DNA of 64,000 nucleotides. It comes from Flagellimonas onchidii. Its GTDB lineage: Bacteria > Bacteroidota > Bacteroidia > Flavobacteriales > Flavobacteriaceae. The notes below the pieces were generated by a model. The model was not told the origin of the DNA, made no database searches, and was given only the letters and a program-made list of their open reading frames with translations. The stretch covers positions 62,001 to 126,000 of the forward strand of contig NZ_SRXX01000004.1 of NCBI RefSeq assembly GCF_004804315.1, in the 5' to 3' direction. Below, piece after piece: positions 55,861 to 64,000 of the stretch. Every line of letters begins with the position of its first letter. The first letter of the stretch is position 1. Position numbers and translations under genes: made by a program.

Positions 55861-57045
55861 ATGTTTCACAAGTTGCCTCAACTTCTTTTGGTTCTAATAC
55901 TCGTTATTTCCTGCTCTACCGAGGAAAAATCAATGGTCACAGTAGATAAAATTATATCAGACATACAATATCAATATGCTCCGGATAAAAGAGTGGCCTG
56001 GTTTCAAGTAGAAGCTGAAAAAAAAGGGGAAACTTATATTTTGAAAGGAGAAAGTAATTTACCTGAAGCGGTTGACGCCCTACACAACAATCTTTCTGCC
56101 AAAGGAATTTCAATATTGGACAGTATCACCCCTCTACCCCATGAAAGCCTTAACGGGCTTACCCAAGGCGTTATCAATGTATCAGTGGCCAATTTGCGTT
56201 CCAACCCAAAGCACTCGGCAGAACTGGCGACTCAGGCCACTTTGGGCACTATGGTCAATATCTTAAAAAAAGAAGGAGAATGGTATTGGATACAGACCCC
56301 CGATGGTTATCTGGCCTGGGTGGATTATGGAGGTATTATCCCGCTTCCAAAAAAAGATTTGGATTTATGGAAAAATGCCGAAAAACTCATCTATACCAAA
56401 ACCTATGGACATTCATATCAAAATAAAAATAATGGCGACATAGTTTCGGATCTTGTCGCAGGGGATATTTTAAAGATTATAGAAGAACACCCTGATTACT
56501 TTTATGTGGAGTACCCTGACAGACGTACAGCTTACATAAAAAAAGGGGAAGCCGATCGCTACCTCTTGTGGTTGGAATCATTACATCCCACAGAAAACCA
56601 ATTAGTAGCGACAGCCGAGACCCTTATGGGCGTTCCTTATCTTTGGGGCGGGACCTCCACTAAAGGAGTCGATTGTAGTGGTTTTACCAAGACTGTATAT
56701 TTTCTCAACGGAATGGTCATACCGCGTGATGCATCCCAACAAGTAAATGCCGGCATTCCCCTAGATAGTGCCGGAAGTTTTGAAAATCTAAAAAAGGGAG
56801 ATTTACTCTTTTTTGGAAAAAAAGCTACTGATTCTACCAAGGAAAAAGTGGTGCATGTCGGCATGTGGATCGGCAACAACAAGTTCATACATTCTGCTGG
56901 CCGTGTAAAAATTTCGAGCACAGAACCAGGTTCCGACAACTATGACGAATACAATGTAAATCGCTACTTACGGACTAAACGTTACCTTGACCAACCCAAT
57001 ACTGGATTTATCAACTTAAAGAAACAGACCATTTTTAAGGACTAG
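55861..57045 (+). CDS. NlpC/P60 (C40) lipoprotein peptidase
   Basis: A 394-residue lipoprotein with Cys18 in VISCSTEE. SH3-like domains precede the NlpC/P60 domain, with catalytic C272 (GVDCSGF) and H332 (VVHVGMWIG). It cleaves peptide bonds in peptidoglycan. Start at ATG 55861 gives the lipobox; the longer frame from 55765 is less likely. Single gene. Confidence 0.9.
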   Translation: MFHKLPQLLLVLILVISCSTEEKSMVTVDKIISDIQYQYAPDKRVAWFQVEAEKKGETYILKGESNLPEAVDALHNNLSAKGISILDSITPLPHESLNGLTQGVINVSVANLRSNPKHSAELATQATLGTMVNILKKEGEWYWIQTPDGYLAWVDYGGIIPLPKKDLDLWKNAEKLIYTKTYGHSYQNKNNGDIVSDLVAGDILKIIEEHPDYFYVEYPDRRTAYIKKGEADRYLLWLESLHPTENQLVATAETLMGVPYLWGGTSTKGVDCSGFTKTVYFLNGMVIPRDASQQVNAGIPLDSAGSFENLKKGDLLFFGKKATDSTKEKVVHVGMWIGNNKFIHSAGRVKISSTEPGSDNYDEYNVNRYLRTKRYLDQPNTGFINLKKQTIFKD

Positions 57046-57119
57046 GAACCTATTCAGAATTTTAACTTTACTTTCAAATCAAAAGATCCTTTTCTAATAC
57101 ATTTGCAAAAAACAATTCA

Positions 57120-57572
57120 ATGTTAGCAGCCCTTAAACCTGAAGTAACCACAATTCTTTCTGACAATAAAAAAAGTGTTGAAAATCGTCTGGAGGCCGTC
57201 TGCCATCTTCTACGAGATGCCATCGATTATTACGACTGGGTAGGGTTTTATTTTAAAAATGGTAATAAAGAGGAATTGAAATTGGGGCCCTATGCCGGTG
57301 AGCCAACAGATCATACCATTATTCCCTTTGGGAAAGGTATTTGCGGGCAGGTTGCCGTGAGCAATGAAAACTTTGTGGTGCCTGACGTGGCTGCTCAGGA
57401 CAACTATATCGCTTGTAGCATTACGGTAAAATCTGAAATCGTAATCCCAATGTTCAAAGATGGTGAGAATATTGGTCAAATTGACATCGATTCCAACACG
57501 CCTGACCCCTTTTCTGAAGATGATGAACGCTTTTTGGAATTTGTCAATCAAAAAGTATCACAAATTCTTTAA
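57120..57572 (+). CDS. GAF-domain protein, fRMsr-like
   Basis: A 150-residue GAF domain. GKGICGQVA and IACSITVKSEIVIP show two of the cysteines used by free methionine-R-sulfoxide reductase, and IGQIDIDSNTPDPFSEDD the family end. It probably reduces free Met-R-sulfoxide; a plain ligand-binding GAF is the alternative. Confidence 0.8.
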   Translation: MLAALKPEVTTILSDNKKSVENRLEAVCHLLRDAIDYYDWVGFYFKNGNKEELKLGPYAGEPTDHTIIPFGKGICGQVAVSNENFVVPDVAAQDNYIACSITVKSEIVIPMFKDGENIGQIDIDSNTPDPFSEDDERFLEFVNQKVSQIL

Positions 57573-57624
57573 AACTAGTGGCATTTTGTTGATAACCCGC
57601 CCAACTTTTTAGTGACAAAAAAAC

Positions 57625-57632
57625 TACTTTTG
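57625..57632 (+). promoter_or_regulatory. Putative -7 box of purH
   Basis: TACTTTTG matches TAnnTTTG and sits 32 bases before the purH ATG. No clear -33 element was found. Confidence 0.4.
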
Positions 57633-57664
57633 TGTGCTTAATAATTTGATTTTTAAGACACAAA

Positions 57665-59197
57665 ATGAGCACCACCAAAAAAGCCTCCGCAGCACTTATA
57701 TCCGTATTTCACAAAGATGGTTTGGAACCCATCGTCAAAAAATTGGATGAACTTGGAGTAACCTTGTACTCCACTGGAGGGACCGAAAAATTTATCCGTG
57801 ATTTAGGTATTGATGTAGTTCCTGTTGAGGATGTAACAAGTTATCCTTCCATTTTAGGCGGACGTGTAAAAACGCTTCACCCAAAGGTTTTCGGCGGAAT
57901 TCTTAACCGTCAGGACAACGAAAGTGATGTTGCTCAAATGGAGGAATTTGAAATTCCCCAATTGGATATTGTTATTGTTGACCTCTATCCTTTTGAAAAA
58001 ACTGTCGCCAGTGGTGCTTCAGAACAGGATATTATTGAAAAAATTGATATTGGAGGTATTTCCCTGATCAGGGCCGCGGCCAAAAATTTCAAGGATGTGC
58101 TTTGTGTTTCCTCCATGGAGGATTATGCCGATTTCTTGAACGTTATTTCTGAAGGAGACGGCTCAACAACTATGGAAGACCGTAAACGTTTTGCCACCAA
58201 GGCTTTCAACGTTTCTTCACATTATGATTCAGCTATCTTCAATTATTTCAATGCAAATGGTGATGAGACCGCTCTCAAAATCAGTGAGCAAAATGGGAAG
58301 GTGCTTCGATATGGTGAAAATCCACATCAAAAAGGATATTTCTACGGTGATTTTGAAGCTATGTTCACCAAACTGCATGGCAAAGAGCTTTCCTATAATA
58401 ATCTTTTGGATGTAGATGCTGCTGTAAATCTTATGGGGGAATTCAAAAATGATGACCCTACTTTTGCCATTCTAAAGCACAACAACGCGTGCGGATTGGC
58501 TACAAGAAGTTCCATAAAACAAGCTTATGTAGATGCATTGGCCGGAGATCCTGTATCCGCATTTGGTGGCATTTTGATTTCCAATGTTGAAATTGATGCT
58601 CCTACAGCTGAAGAAATCCATAAGCTATTTTGTGAAGTGGTTATTGCGCCATCTTATTCCGATGATGCTTTGGAAATCCTCAAAGGCAAAAAGAACCGTA
58701 TCATCCTCATCCAGAATGAGGTTGCACTTCCTGAAACTTTGGTACGAACATGTCTTAATGGCGTATTGGTTCAGGATAAAGATTTCAAAACCGATTCTGC
58801 TGAAGAATTGACATCAGTAACCGACAAAAAACCGTCTTCCGAAGAAATCGAGGATTTAATCTTTGCTTCTAAATTGTGTAAGCATACCAAAAGCAATACC
58901 ATTGTTTTGGCCAAAAACAAACAGCTTTGCGCTAGTGGAACTGGTCAAACTTCACGTGTAGATGCTTTAAACCAAGCTATCCACAAGGCTAAATCGTTTA
59001 ATTTTGAGTTGGATGGCGCTGTAATGGCCAGTGACGCCTTCTTCCCATTCCCCGACTGCGTTGAGATTGCAGACAAAGCTGGAATAAAAAGTGTGATTCA
59101 ACCTGGAGGTTCAATCAAGGATCAATTGAGCATTGATTATTGCAACGAAAACGGATTGGCAATGGTAATGACCGGGACTCGGCATTTTAAACATTAA
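57665..59197 (+). CDS. purH: Bifunctional AICAR transformylase/IMP cyclohydrolase PurH
   Basis: A 510-residue purine enzyme for the last two steps of IMP synthesis. The N-terminal MGS-like cyclohydrolase part (TLYSTGGTEKFIRDLG) and the C-terminal transformylase part with KHNNACGLA and FPFPDCVEIA are both intact. It lies 55 bases before mreB. Confidence 0.97.
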   Translation: MSTTKKASAALISVFHKDGLEPIVKKLDELGVTLYSTGGTEKFIRDLGIDVVPVEDVTSYPSILGGRVKTLHPKVFGGILNRQDNESDVAQMEEFEIPQLDIVIVDLYPFEKTVASGASEQDIIEKIDIGGISLIRAAAKNFKDVLCVSSMEDYADFLNVISEGDGSTTMEDRKRFATKAFNVSSHYDSAIFNYFNANGDETALKISEQNGKVLRYGENPHQKGYFYGDFEAMFTKLHGKELSYNNLLDVDAAVNLMGEFKNDDPTFAILKHNNACGLATRSSIKQAYVDALAGDPVSAFGGILISNVEIDAPTAEEIHKLFCEVVIAPSYSDDALEILKGKKNRIILIQNEVALPETLVRTCLNGVLVQDKDFKTDSAEELTSVTDKKPSSEEIEDLIFASKLCKHTKSNTIVLAKNKQLCASGTGQTSRVDALNQAIHKAKSFNFELDGAVMASDAFFPFPDCVEIADKAGIKSVIQPGGSIKDQLSIDYCNENGLAMVMTGTRHFKH

Positions 59198-59252
59198 TTT
59201 TAGTACATTAGCCGATAAAATTTACCGTTAATCCGAAAAACCAGCGCTTTTT

Positions 59253-60281
59253 ATGGGATTTTTTGATTTCATGACCGAGGAAATCGCTATTGACCTTGGT
59301 ACTGCAAACACCCTGATAATTCATTTAGATAAAGTCGTAGTTGATAGTCCTTCCATTGTAGCCAGGGATAGAATCTCTGGAAAAATCATTGCTGTGGGAA
59401 GAGAAGCTAACATGATGCAGGGAAAAACCCATGAAAACATTAAAACCATCCGACCATTGAAGGATGGGGTAATCGCTGACTTTGATGCTTCGGAAAAGAT
59501 GATCAACATGTTCATCAAAAACATTCCTGCGTTAAAGAAAAAATGGTTCCCACCGGCTTTACGAATGGTCATTTGTATTCCTTCGGGGATTACGGAGGTG
59601 GAAATGCGCGCTGTTCGGGAATCAGCAGAAAGGGTAAATGGCAAAGAAGTGTATTTGATTCATGAGCCCATGGCGGCGGCAATCGGTATTGGGCTTGATA
59701 TTATGCAGCCCAAAGGAAATATGATTGTGGATATAGGGGGTGGAACTACGGAAATTGCGGTTATTGCTTTGGGTGGAATTGTCTGTGATAAGTCGGTAAA
59801 GATTGCGGGTGATGTATTTACCAATGACATCATCTATTATATGCGTACCCAGCACAACCTTTACGTTGGGGAAAGTACTGCTGAGGCCATTAAAATTGAA
59901 ATTGGTTCGGCCACGGAAGATTTAAAATCCCCTCCAGATGATAAATCGATACAAGGAAGGGATCTTTTGACAGGAAAACCAAAACAAGTTCATGTTTCGT
60001 ATCGTGAAATAGCCAAGGCATTGGACAAAAGTATTTTGAGAGTAGAGGATGCCGTTATGGAAACCTTGTCACAAACTCCTCCAGAACTTGCAGCTGATAT
60101 CTACAACACTGGGATTTATCTTGCCGGTGGTGGATCCATGTTGAGAGGGTTGGATAGAAGGCTTTCGCAAAAAACGGACCTACCCGTTTATATTGCCGAA
60201 GATCCATTAAGAGCTGTGGTACGTGGAACGGGTATCGCTCTCAAAAATCTGGAACGCTATAAAAGTATATTGATAAAGTAA
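59253..60281 (+). CDS. mreB: Rod-shape determining protein MreB
   Basis: A 342-residue bacterial actin. The phosphate-1 loop IDLGTANTLI and phosphate-2 segment IVDIGGGTTEIAV are clear, as is the adenosine motif LAGGGSMLRGL. Directs cell-wall elongation. Heads the mreBCD-mrdA-rodA run. Confidence 0.98.
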   Translation: MGFFDFMTEEIAIDLGTANTLIIHLDKVVVDSPSIVARDRISGKIIAVGREANMMQGKTHENIKTIRPLKDGVIADFDASEKMINMFIKNIPALKKKWFPPALRMVICIPSGITEVEMRAVRESAERVNGKEVYLIHEPMAAAIGIGLDIMQPKGNMIVDIGGGTTEIAVIALGGIVCDKSVKIAGDVFTNDIIYYMRTQHNLYVGESTAEAIKIEIGSATEDLKSPPDDKSIQGRDLLTGKPKQVHVSYREIAKALDKSILRVEDAVMETLSQTPPELAADIYNTGIYLAGGGSMLRGLDRRLSQKTDLPVYIAEDPLRAVVRGTGIALKNLERYKSILIK

Positions 60282-60347
60282 ATTCGGTAGTAAAAACCGT
60301 TTTGGGGCCATTGGAAGTTTACGGACTTTCCTTAATGATACGATTGC

Positions 60348-61163
60348 ATGCAGCGGATCATCAATTTTATTCTAAGGTATAGGAATGCTTTTCTCTATAG
60401 CTTTCTTATGATTATTGCTTTGAGCATGACCATTCGGTCGCACTCATATCATCAATCCAGATTTTTTAATTCCTCCAAATGGTTAACAGGCAATATTTAT
60501 GGCATTGCCGCAAATATTTCTTCCTATTTTGGGCTTAGGCAAGAAAACCAACGATTAGTCCAAGAAAACGAAAGGTTACGGAGGTTACTTTTTAATTCGA
60601 AACAGGAAATCACCCAACAAGTCGACACTACCGCGCTTAATTATGAGGTAATCAGTGCCAATCTGATTAAAAACAGCTTTTCTTCCCCAAGAAATTACCT
60701 AACCATCAACAAAGGTAAAAACCAAGGAGTAACCCAAGATATGGGTGTAATCACCACTGAAGGAATCTTAGGTATTGTGGAGAATGTTTCTTCAAATTTT
60801 GCCACCGTTCAGAGTATTTTGAATACCAAATCGAGCGTTAATGCCAAAATCAAAAACTCGGAATATTTTGGTTCATTGGTATGGAATGAAGAAGATTATT
60901 CCGTAGCGCAACTGATTGACATTCCTAGATTGGTGCCATTGGTTGTAGGTGATACAATTGTTACAGGAGCCATGTCAAGTATATTTCCCGAAGGTATTCC
61001 CATTGGCGTCATCAAAAAATATGACTTGAACACTTCTCGAAGTTTTTACAATATAGATGTGCAATTGTTCAATGACATGGCCAACATTAAAAACGTCTAC
61101 TTGATCAAGCATAAGAACAAGGAAGAGATTGAAGAACTGGAAGCAATGACCGAGAATGAATAG
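60348..61163 (+). CDS. mreC: Rod-shape determining protein MreC
   Basis: A 271-residue protein with an N-terminal helix (FLYSFLMIIALSMTI), a coiled coil rich in ENxRL repeats (about 60-85) and the periplasmic beta domain. ATG at 60348 gives the short basic start MQRIINF. It overlaps mreD by 8 bases. Confidence 0.94.
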   Translation: MQRIINFILRYRNAFLYSFLMIIALSMTIRSHSYHQSRFFNSSKWLTGNIYGIAANISSYFGLRQENQRLVQENERLRRLLFNSKQEITQQVDTTALNYEVISANLIKNSFSSPRNYLTINKGKNQGVTQDMGVITTEGILGIVENVSSNFATVQSILNTKSSVNAKIKNSEYFGSLVWNEEDYSVAQLIDIPRLVPLVVGDTIVTGAMSSIFPEGIPIGVIKKYDLNTSRSFYNIDVQLFNDMANIKNVYLIKHKNKEEIEELEAMTENE

Positions 61164-61662
61164 TACAATCTTCATAAATACGCTTCGATTTACATTACTT
61201 GTCCTAACACAAGTTCTAATTTTCAACACTTTGAACTTCATGGGATTCATAAACCCTTTGGTCTATGTGATTTTCTTCTATTGGTATCCCCTAAAGAGTA
61301 ATCGGGCCGTATTCATGATTACTTCATTTCTTCTAGGGTTCATCATCGACATTTTCTCCGACACCCTTGCTTTACACTCCATAGCTGCTCTGACCGTGGC
61401 ATACGTAAGACCAGTAATTATGCGTTTTTGTTTTGGGGTGAACTACGAGTTTCAAAATTTCAGTTTTAAGAATACCACCAAAGTACAACGCATTACCTTT
61501 TTGGCTTTGTTGATTCTGGTTCATCAGATAGTTTTCTTTTCATTGGAAATTCTAAGTATCTCGCACTTCCTTTTAATTTTAAAAAAGGTTTTTGCCACAG
61601 GAGTGGTAACTTTGGTACTGTGCACGCTTTTCAGTTCACTTTTTAGTCCAAAGAGCGAATAA
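61156..61662 (+). CDS. mreD: Rod-shape determining protein MreD
   Basis: A 168-residue membrane protein with about five helices. GLxxDIFSDTLALHSIAALTV in the third segment is the family feature (GFIIDIFSDT). It couples MreC to the elongasome. It overlaps mreC by 8 bases. Confidence 0.9.
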   Translation: MNSTIFINTLRFTLLVLTQVLIFNTLNFMGFINPLVYVIFFYWYPLKSNRAVFMITSFLLGFIIDIFSDTLALHSIAALTVAYVRPVIMRFCFGVNYEFQNFSFKNTTKVQRITFLALLILVHQIVFFSLEILSISHFLLILKKVFATGVVTLVLCTLFSSLFSPKSE

Positions 61663-61717
61663 AAAAGTAGTTATCTCGTTGAAATACAAAGGCCAAATGC
61701 TCAAAACATAATTATCC

Positions 61718-63586
61718 ATGAAAAAACTGCTGCTATCCTCCATTGTTGTCATCATCGGATTTACGTTTATAGGAAGGCTTTCCTATTTGCAGCTTTTTCG
61801 CTTCTCTCCTGATCAATTGCTGGATGACCCCGCAATTAAAAAAATACACGACTATCCCGAACGCGGCTATATCTATGATAGAAACGGTGAACTTATGGTA
61901 GGCAACCAACCAGCTTACGATGTGATGGTAATTCCCCGTGAGGTAAGGCCCTTAGACACCTTGGAATTCTGCAACCTTTTAAAGATTGACAAAGAACGTT
62001 TCATTAGTAAAATGAAAAAAGCAAGGGTGTACTCACCTAGACTTCCTTCTGTTTTGGTACCTCAATTATCCAAAGAAGATTATGCAAGGCTCCAGGAAAA
62101 AATGCGCCATTTCGAGGGCTTTTATATCCAAAAGAGGTCTTTGCGATATTATACCACCAATAGTGCTGCCAATGTACTGGGCTATATTAGCGAAGTAAAC
62201 GAATGGGAACTAAAAAACAACCCACATTACGTCGCAGGAGAATTAAAGGGACAAACCGGTATTGAAAAACAGTACGAAGAAATACTTCGCGGACAAAAAG
62301 GGGTAAAACATATCCAAAAGGATAGGTTCAATAGGGACATTGGCCCCTATAAAGGAGGAAAATTGGATACCCTTCCCGAGCAAGGGAAAGAAATCCATAT
62401 TACCCTTGATAAAACCCTACAAGAATATGGAGAACGCTTGATGCATGGTAAACGCGGCGGCATAGTTGCCATTGAGCCCAAATCGGGCGAAATACTTGCC
62501 ATGATATCAGGCCCCACCTATGACCCAGCACTTTTGGTAGGTCGTGAGAGGTCTAGAAACTATACCAAATTGCATTATGACACCATTGCCCAACCATTAT
62601 TTGACCGCTCTATATCAGCCGAACCCTCTCCCGGGTCTCCTTTTAAAACCCTGAATGCCTTGGTAGCACTACAGGAAGGAGTGATTGACGAAAAAACAAA
62701 GTTTAGATGTTACAATGGATTTTATGTAGGCAATCAAAAGAAAGGATGCCATTGTGGAGGTGGAGTAAGGGATATGAATTCTGGGATATACCAATCCTGT
62801 AACGCTTATTTTGCAGGGACCTTTAGAAAGATATTTGAAAAATATCCATCAACCGATGAGGGAATGGATGTCTGGGAAAAGCATATGAAAAGCTTTGGTC
62901 TTGGGAGTTATTTGGGAACCGATATCCCAACAGGGCGGCCTGGAAGAATTCCTGGCAAGGCTTTTTATGACAGGTGGTACGGCGATGGACGATGGGCATC
63001 TTCTACAATTATCTCAAACTCCATTGGCCAAGGTGAAGTTGCCGCTACTCCATTGCAATTGGCAAATATGGCAGCAGCAATTGGCAATCGAGGATACTAT
63101 TATACTCCTCATGTCATTAAAACCGTTGGAAACATGGGTGCTATTGATCCAAAATACACCGAACCCCATTACACAACAATTGACCGTGAATTTTTCGAAC
63201 CGGTAATTCAGGGGATGGCCAATGTATATAAATACGGAACTGCCCGGTGGGTTCAGATTCCGGATATTGAAATAGCTGGAAAAACAGGAACCGTGGAAAA
63301 TTTTACTAGGATAAATGGAGAGCGGATGCAGTTGACCGATCATTCTGTTTTTGTGGCGTTTGCACCGGTTGATAATCCAAAAATCGCATTGGCGGTTTAT
63401 ATTGAGAATGGCTATTACGGTTCTCGCTATGCGGGGCATATTGCATCACTATTGATAGAAAAATATATAAAAGGAGAAATCACCAGAAAAGATTTGGAAA
63501 AGCGCATGCTTGAGAAAACCTTGGAACATGAATATGCCAAGCCCTATAGTGGTGAACCTTTCAAGATAAATGAATATGTCTGGTAG
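61718..63586 (+). CDS. mrdA: Penicillin-binding protein 2 (MrdA)
   Basis: A 622-residue transpeptidase. N-terminal helix, PBP dimer region, and the transpeptidase domain with SxxK at S307/K310 (PGSPFK), SCN in IYQSCNAYF and KTG at 522-524. A Cys-rich insert (GCHCGGG) lies before the SCN motif. Cross-links peptidoglycan in elongation with RodA. Its stop overlaps the rodA start. Confidence 0.96.
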   Translation: MKKLLLSSIVVIIGFTFIGRLSYLQLFRFSPDQLLDDPAIKKIHDYPERGYIYDRNGELMVGNQPAYDVMVIPREVRPLDTLEFCNLLKIDKERFISKMKKARVYSPRLPSVLVPQLSKEDYARLQEKMRHFEGFYIQKRSLRYYTTNSAANVLGYISEVNEWELKNNPHYVAGELKGQTGIEKQYEEILRGQKGVKHIQKDRFNRDIGPYKGGKLDTLPEQGKEIHITLDKTLQEYGERLMHGKRGGIVAIEPKSGEILAMISGPTYDPALLVGRERSRNYTKLHYDTIAQPLFDRSISAEPSPGSPFKTLNALVALQEGVIDEKTKFRCYNGFYVGNQKKGCHCGGGVRDMNSGIYQSCNAYFAGTFRKIFEKYPSTDEGMDVWEKHMKSFGLGSYLGTDIPTGRPGRIPGKAFYDRWYGDGRWASSTIISNSIGQGEVAATPLQLANMAAAIGNRGYYYTPHVIKTVGNMGAIDPKYTEPHYTTIDREFFEPVIQGMANVYKYGTARWVQIPDIEIAGKTGTVENFTRINGERMQLTDHSVFVAFAPVDNPKIALAVYIENGYYGSRYAGHIASLLIEKYIKGEITRKDLEKRMLEKTLEHEYAKPYSGEPFKINEYVW

Positions 63587-64000
63587 AGGCCTATTTGGAA
63601 GGATTGATTGGCTGACTGTTTTTATTTATGCCCTTTTGGTTTTTATTGGGTGGGTGAATATTTATTCCACCACAATGACGGATGCCCATACTTCCATTTT
63701 TGATTTCTCAACCTTATACGGCAAACAATTCTTTTTTATTGGACTCGCCTTGATCGGTATTGTGTTCGTCCTTTTTATTGAAACCATTTTTTTTGAACGT
63801 TTTGCTTCAATTTTCTATATCGGCGCAGTACTGCTACTTATAGGTTTATTCCCCTTTGGAAAGACTATTGCCGGAGCAACATCTTGGTATGATTTGGGCT
63901 TTTTTAATCTTCAACCCTCAGAATTGGCCAAAGTGGCGACAGCTCTTGCACTGGCGAAATATTTGAGTGACATCCAAACGGACATTAAAACCCGAAAACA
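63576..64000 (+). CDS. rodA: Lipid II polymerase RodA, C-terminus cut by window edge
   Basis: The first about 141 residues of a SEDS glycosyltransferase. It starts MSGRGLFGRIDWLTVFIYALLVFIGW with four helices visible, and FNLQPSELAKVATALALAKYL is the SEDS QPSE motif. An in-frame ATG at 63570 would add two residues. It overlaps the mrdA stop. The rest lies outside the window. Confidence 0.94.
   Translation, partial: MSGRGLFGRIDWLTVFIYALLVFIGWVNIYSTTMTDAHTSIFDFSTLYGKQFFFIGLALIGIVFVLFIETIFFERFASIFYIGAVLLLIGLFPFGKTIAGATSWYDLGFFNLQPSELAKVATALALAKYLSDIQTDIKTRK

Noticed and set aside
61718-63586. Cys-rich insert in PBP2 as a novel metal site
   Set aside because: From memory, Bacteroidota PBP2 proteins commonly have a Cys/His stretch before the SCN motif, so this is not clearly unusual.

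Overview
The window reads as a chromosome segment of a Flavobacteriia member (Bacteroidota). The evidence is a complete gldK-gldL-gldM-gldN block (type IX secretion/gliding), promoters with the Bacteroidota -7 box TAnnTTTG (initiator tRNA, miaB), TonB/HMA metal genes, and secreted proteins with lipoboxes or Gln-type signal peptidase sites. The genus cannot be fixed from the sequence alone. Most of the window is ordinary core genome: der, era, an amino-acid:sodium symporter, an RND efflux operon, an ABC-F protein, gldKLMN, topA, miaB, a sigma-54 activator, lptE, secG, groES-groEL, purH and mreBCD-mrdA-rodA.

Region by region. 1-3.7 kb: der, a small membrane protein, era and the symporter. 3.8-15.55 kb: an accessory segment that begins at an initiator tRNA-Met and ends at a decayed tyrosine recombinase. 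It holds an orphan response regulator, a 683-bp non-coding stretch, a secreted glycine-zipper peptide, then an operon of M48 metallopeptidase, SpoIIM/DUF95-like protein, two paralogous membrane proteins and a Wzy_C-TPR protein. After that come a transglutaminase lipoprotein and a more GC-rich hipBA toxin-antitoxin operon with a visible operator. 15.6-21.3 kb: TolC/RND/adaptor operon. 21.5-26 kb: LRR protein, ABC-F, DUF983 and a DAO-type FAD oxidoreductase.

25.9-29.75 kb holds the most unusual structure. Three unrelated, AT-rich, single-gene units lie in one orientation, each separated from the next by copies of a roughly 360-400 bp repeat. The repeat contains the 5' end and upstream flank of the neighbouring FAD oxidoreductase gene. 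The result looks like a gene-cassette array built on a host-gene fragment, with no recombinase nearby and no canonical attC site that I could see.

29.8-46.6 kb: gldNMLK, a degenerate arginase-fold protein, topA, an LVIVD lipoprotein, then the divergent miaB-sigma54 activator-lptE-TPR-secG-groESL run. 46.7-51.7 kb: three secreted glycan-degrading enzymes (GH18, DUF4838, GH29). 51.8-55.6 kb: a metal-linked operon (HYC_CC_PP protein, TonB receptor, two HMA proteins). 55.9-64 kb: NlpC/P60 lipoprotein, GAF protein, purH and the rod-shape operon, ending inside rodA.

Two loci deserve attention as possibly undescribed systems: the oxidoreductase-fragment cassette array, and the peptide/M48/SpoIIM membrane-protein locus, which has features of a bacteriocin-type or membrane-active peptide system. 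Both interpretations are inference from sequence.
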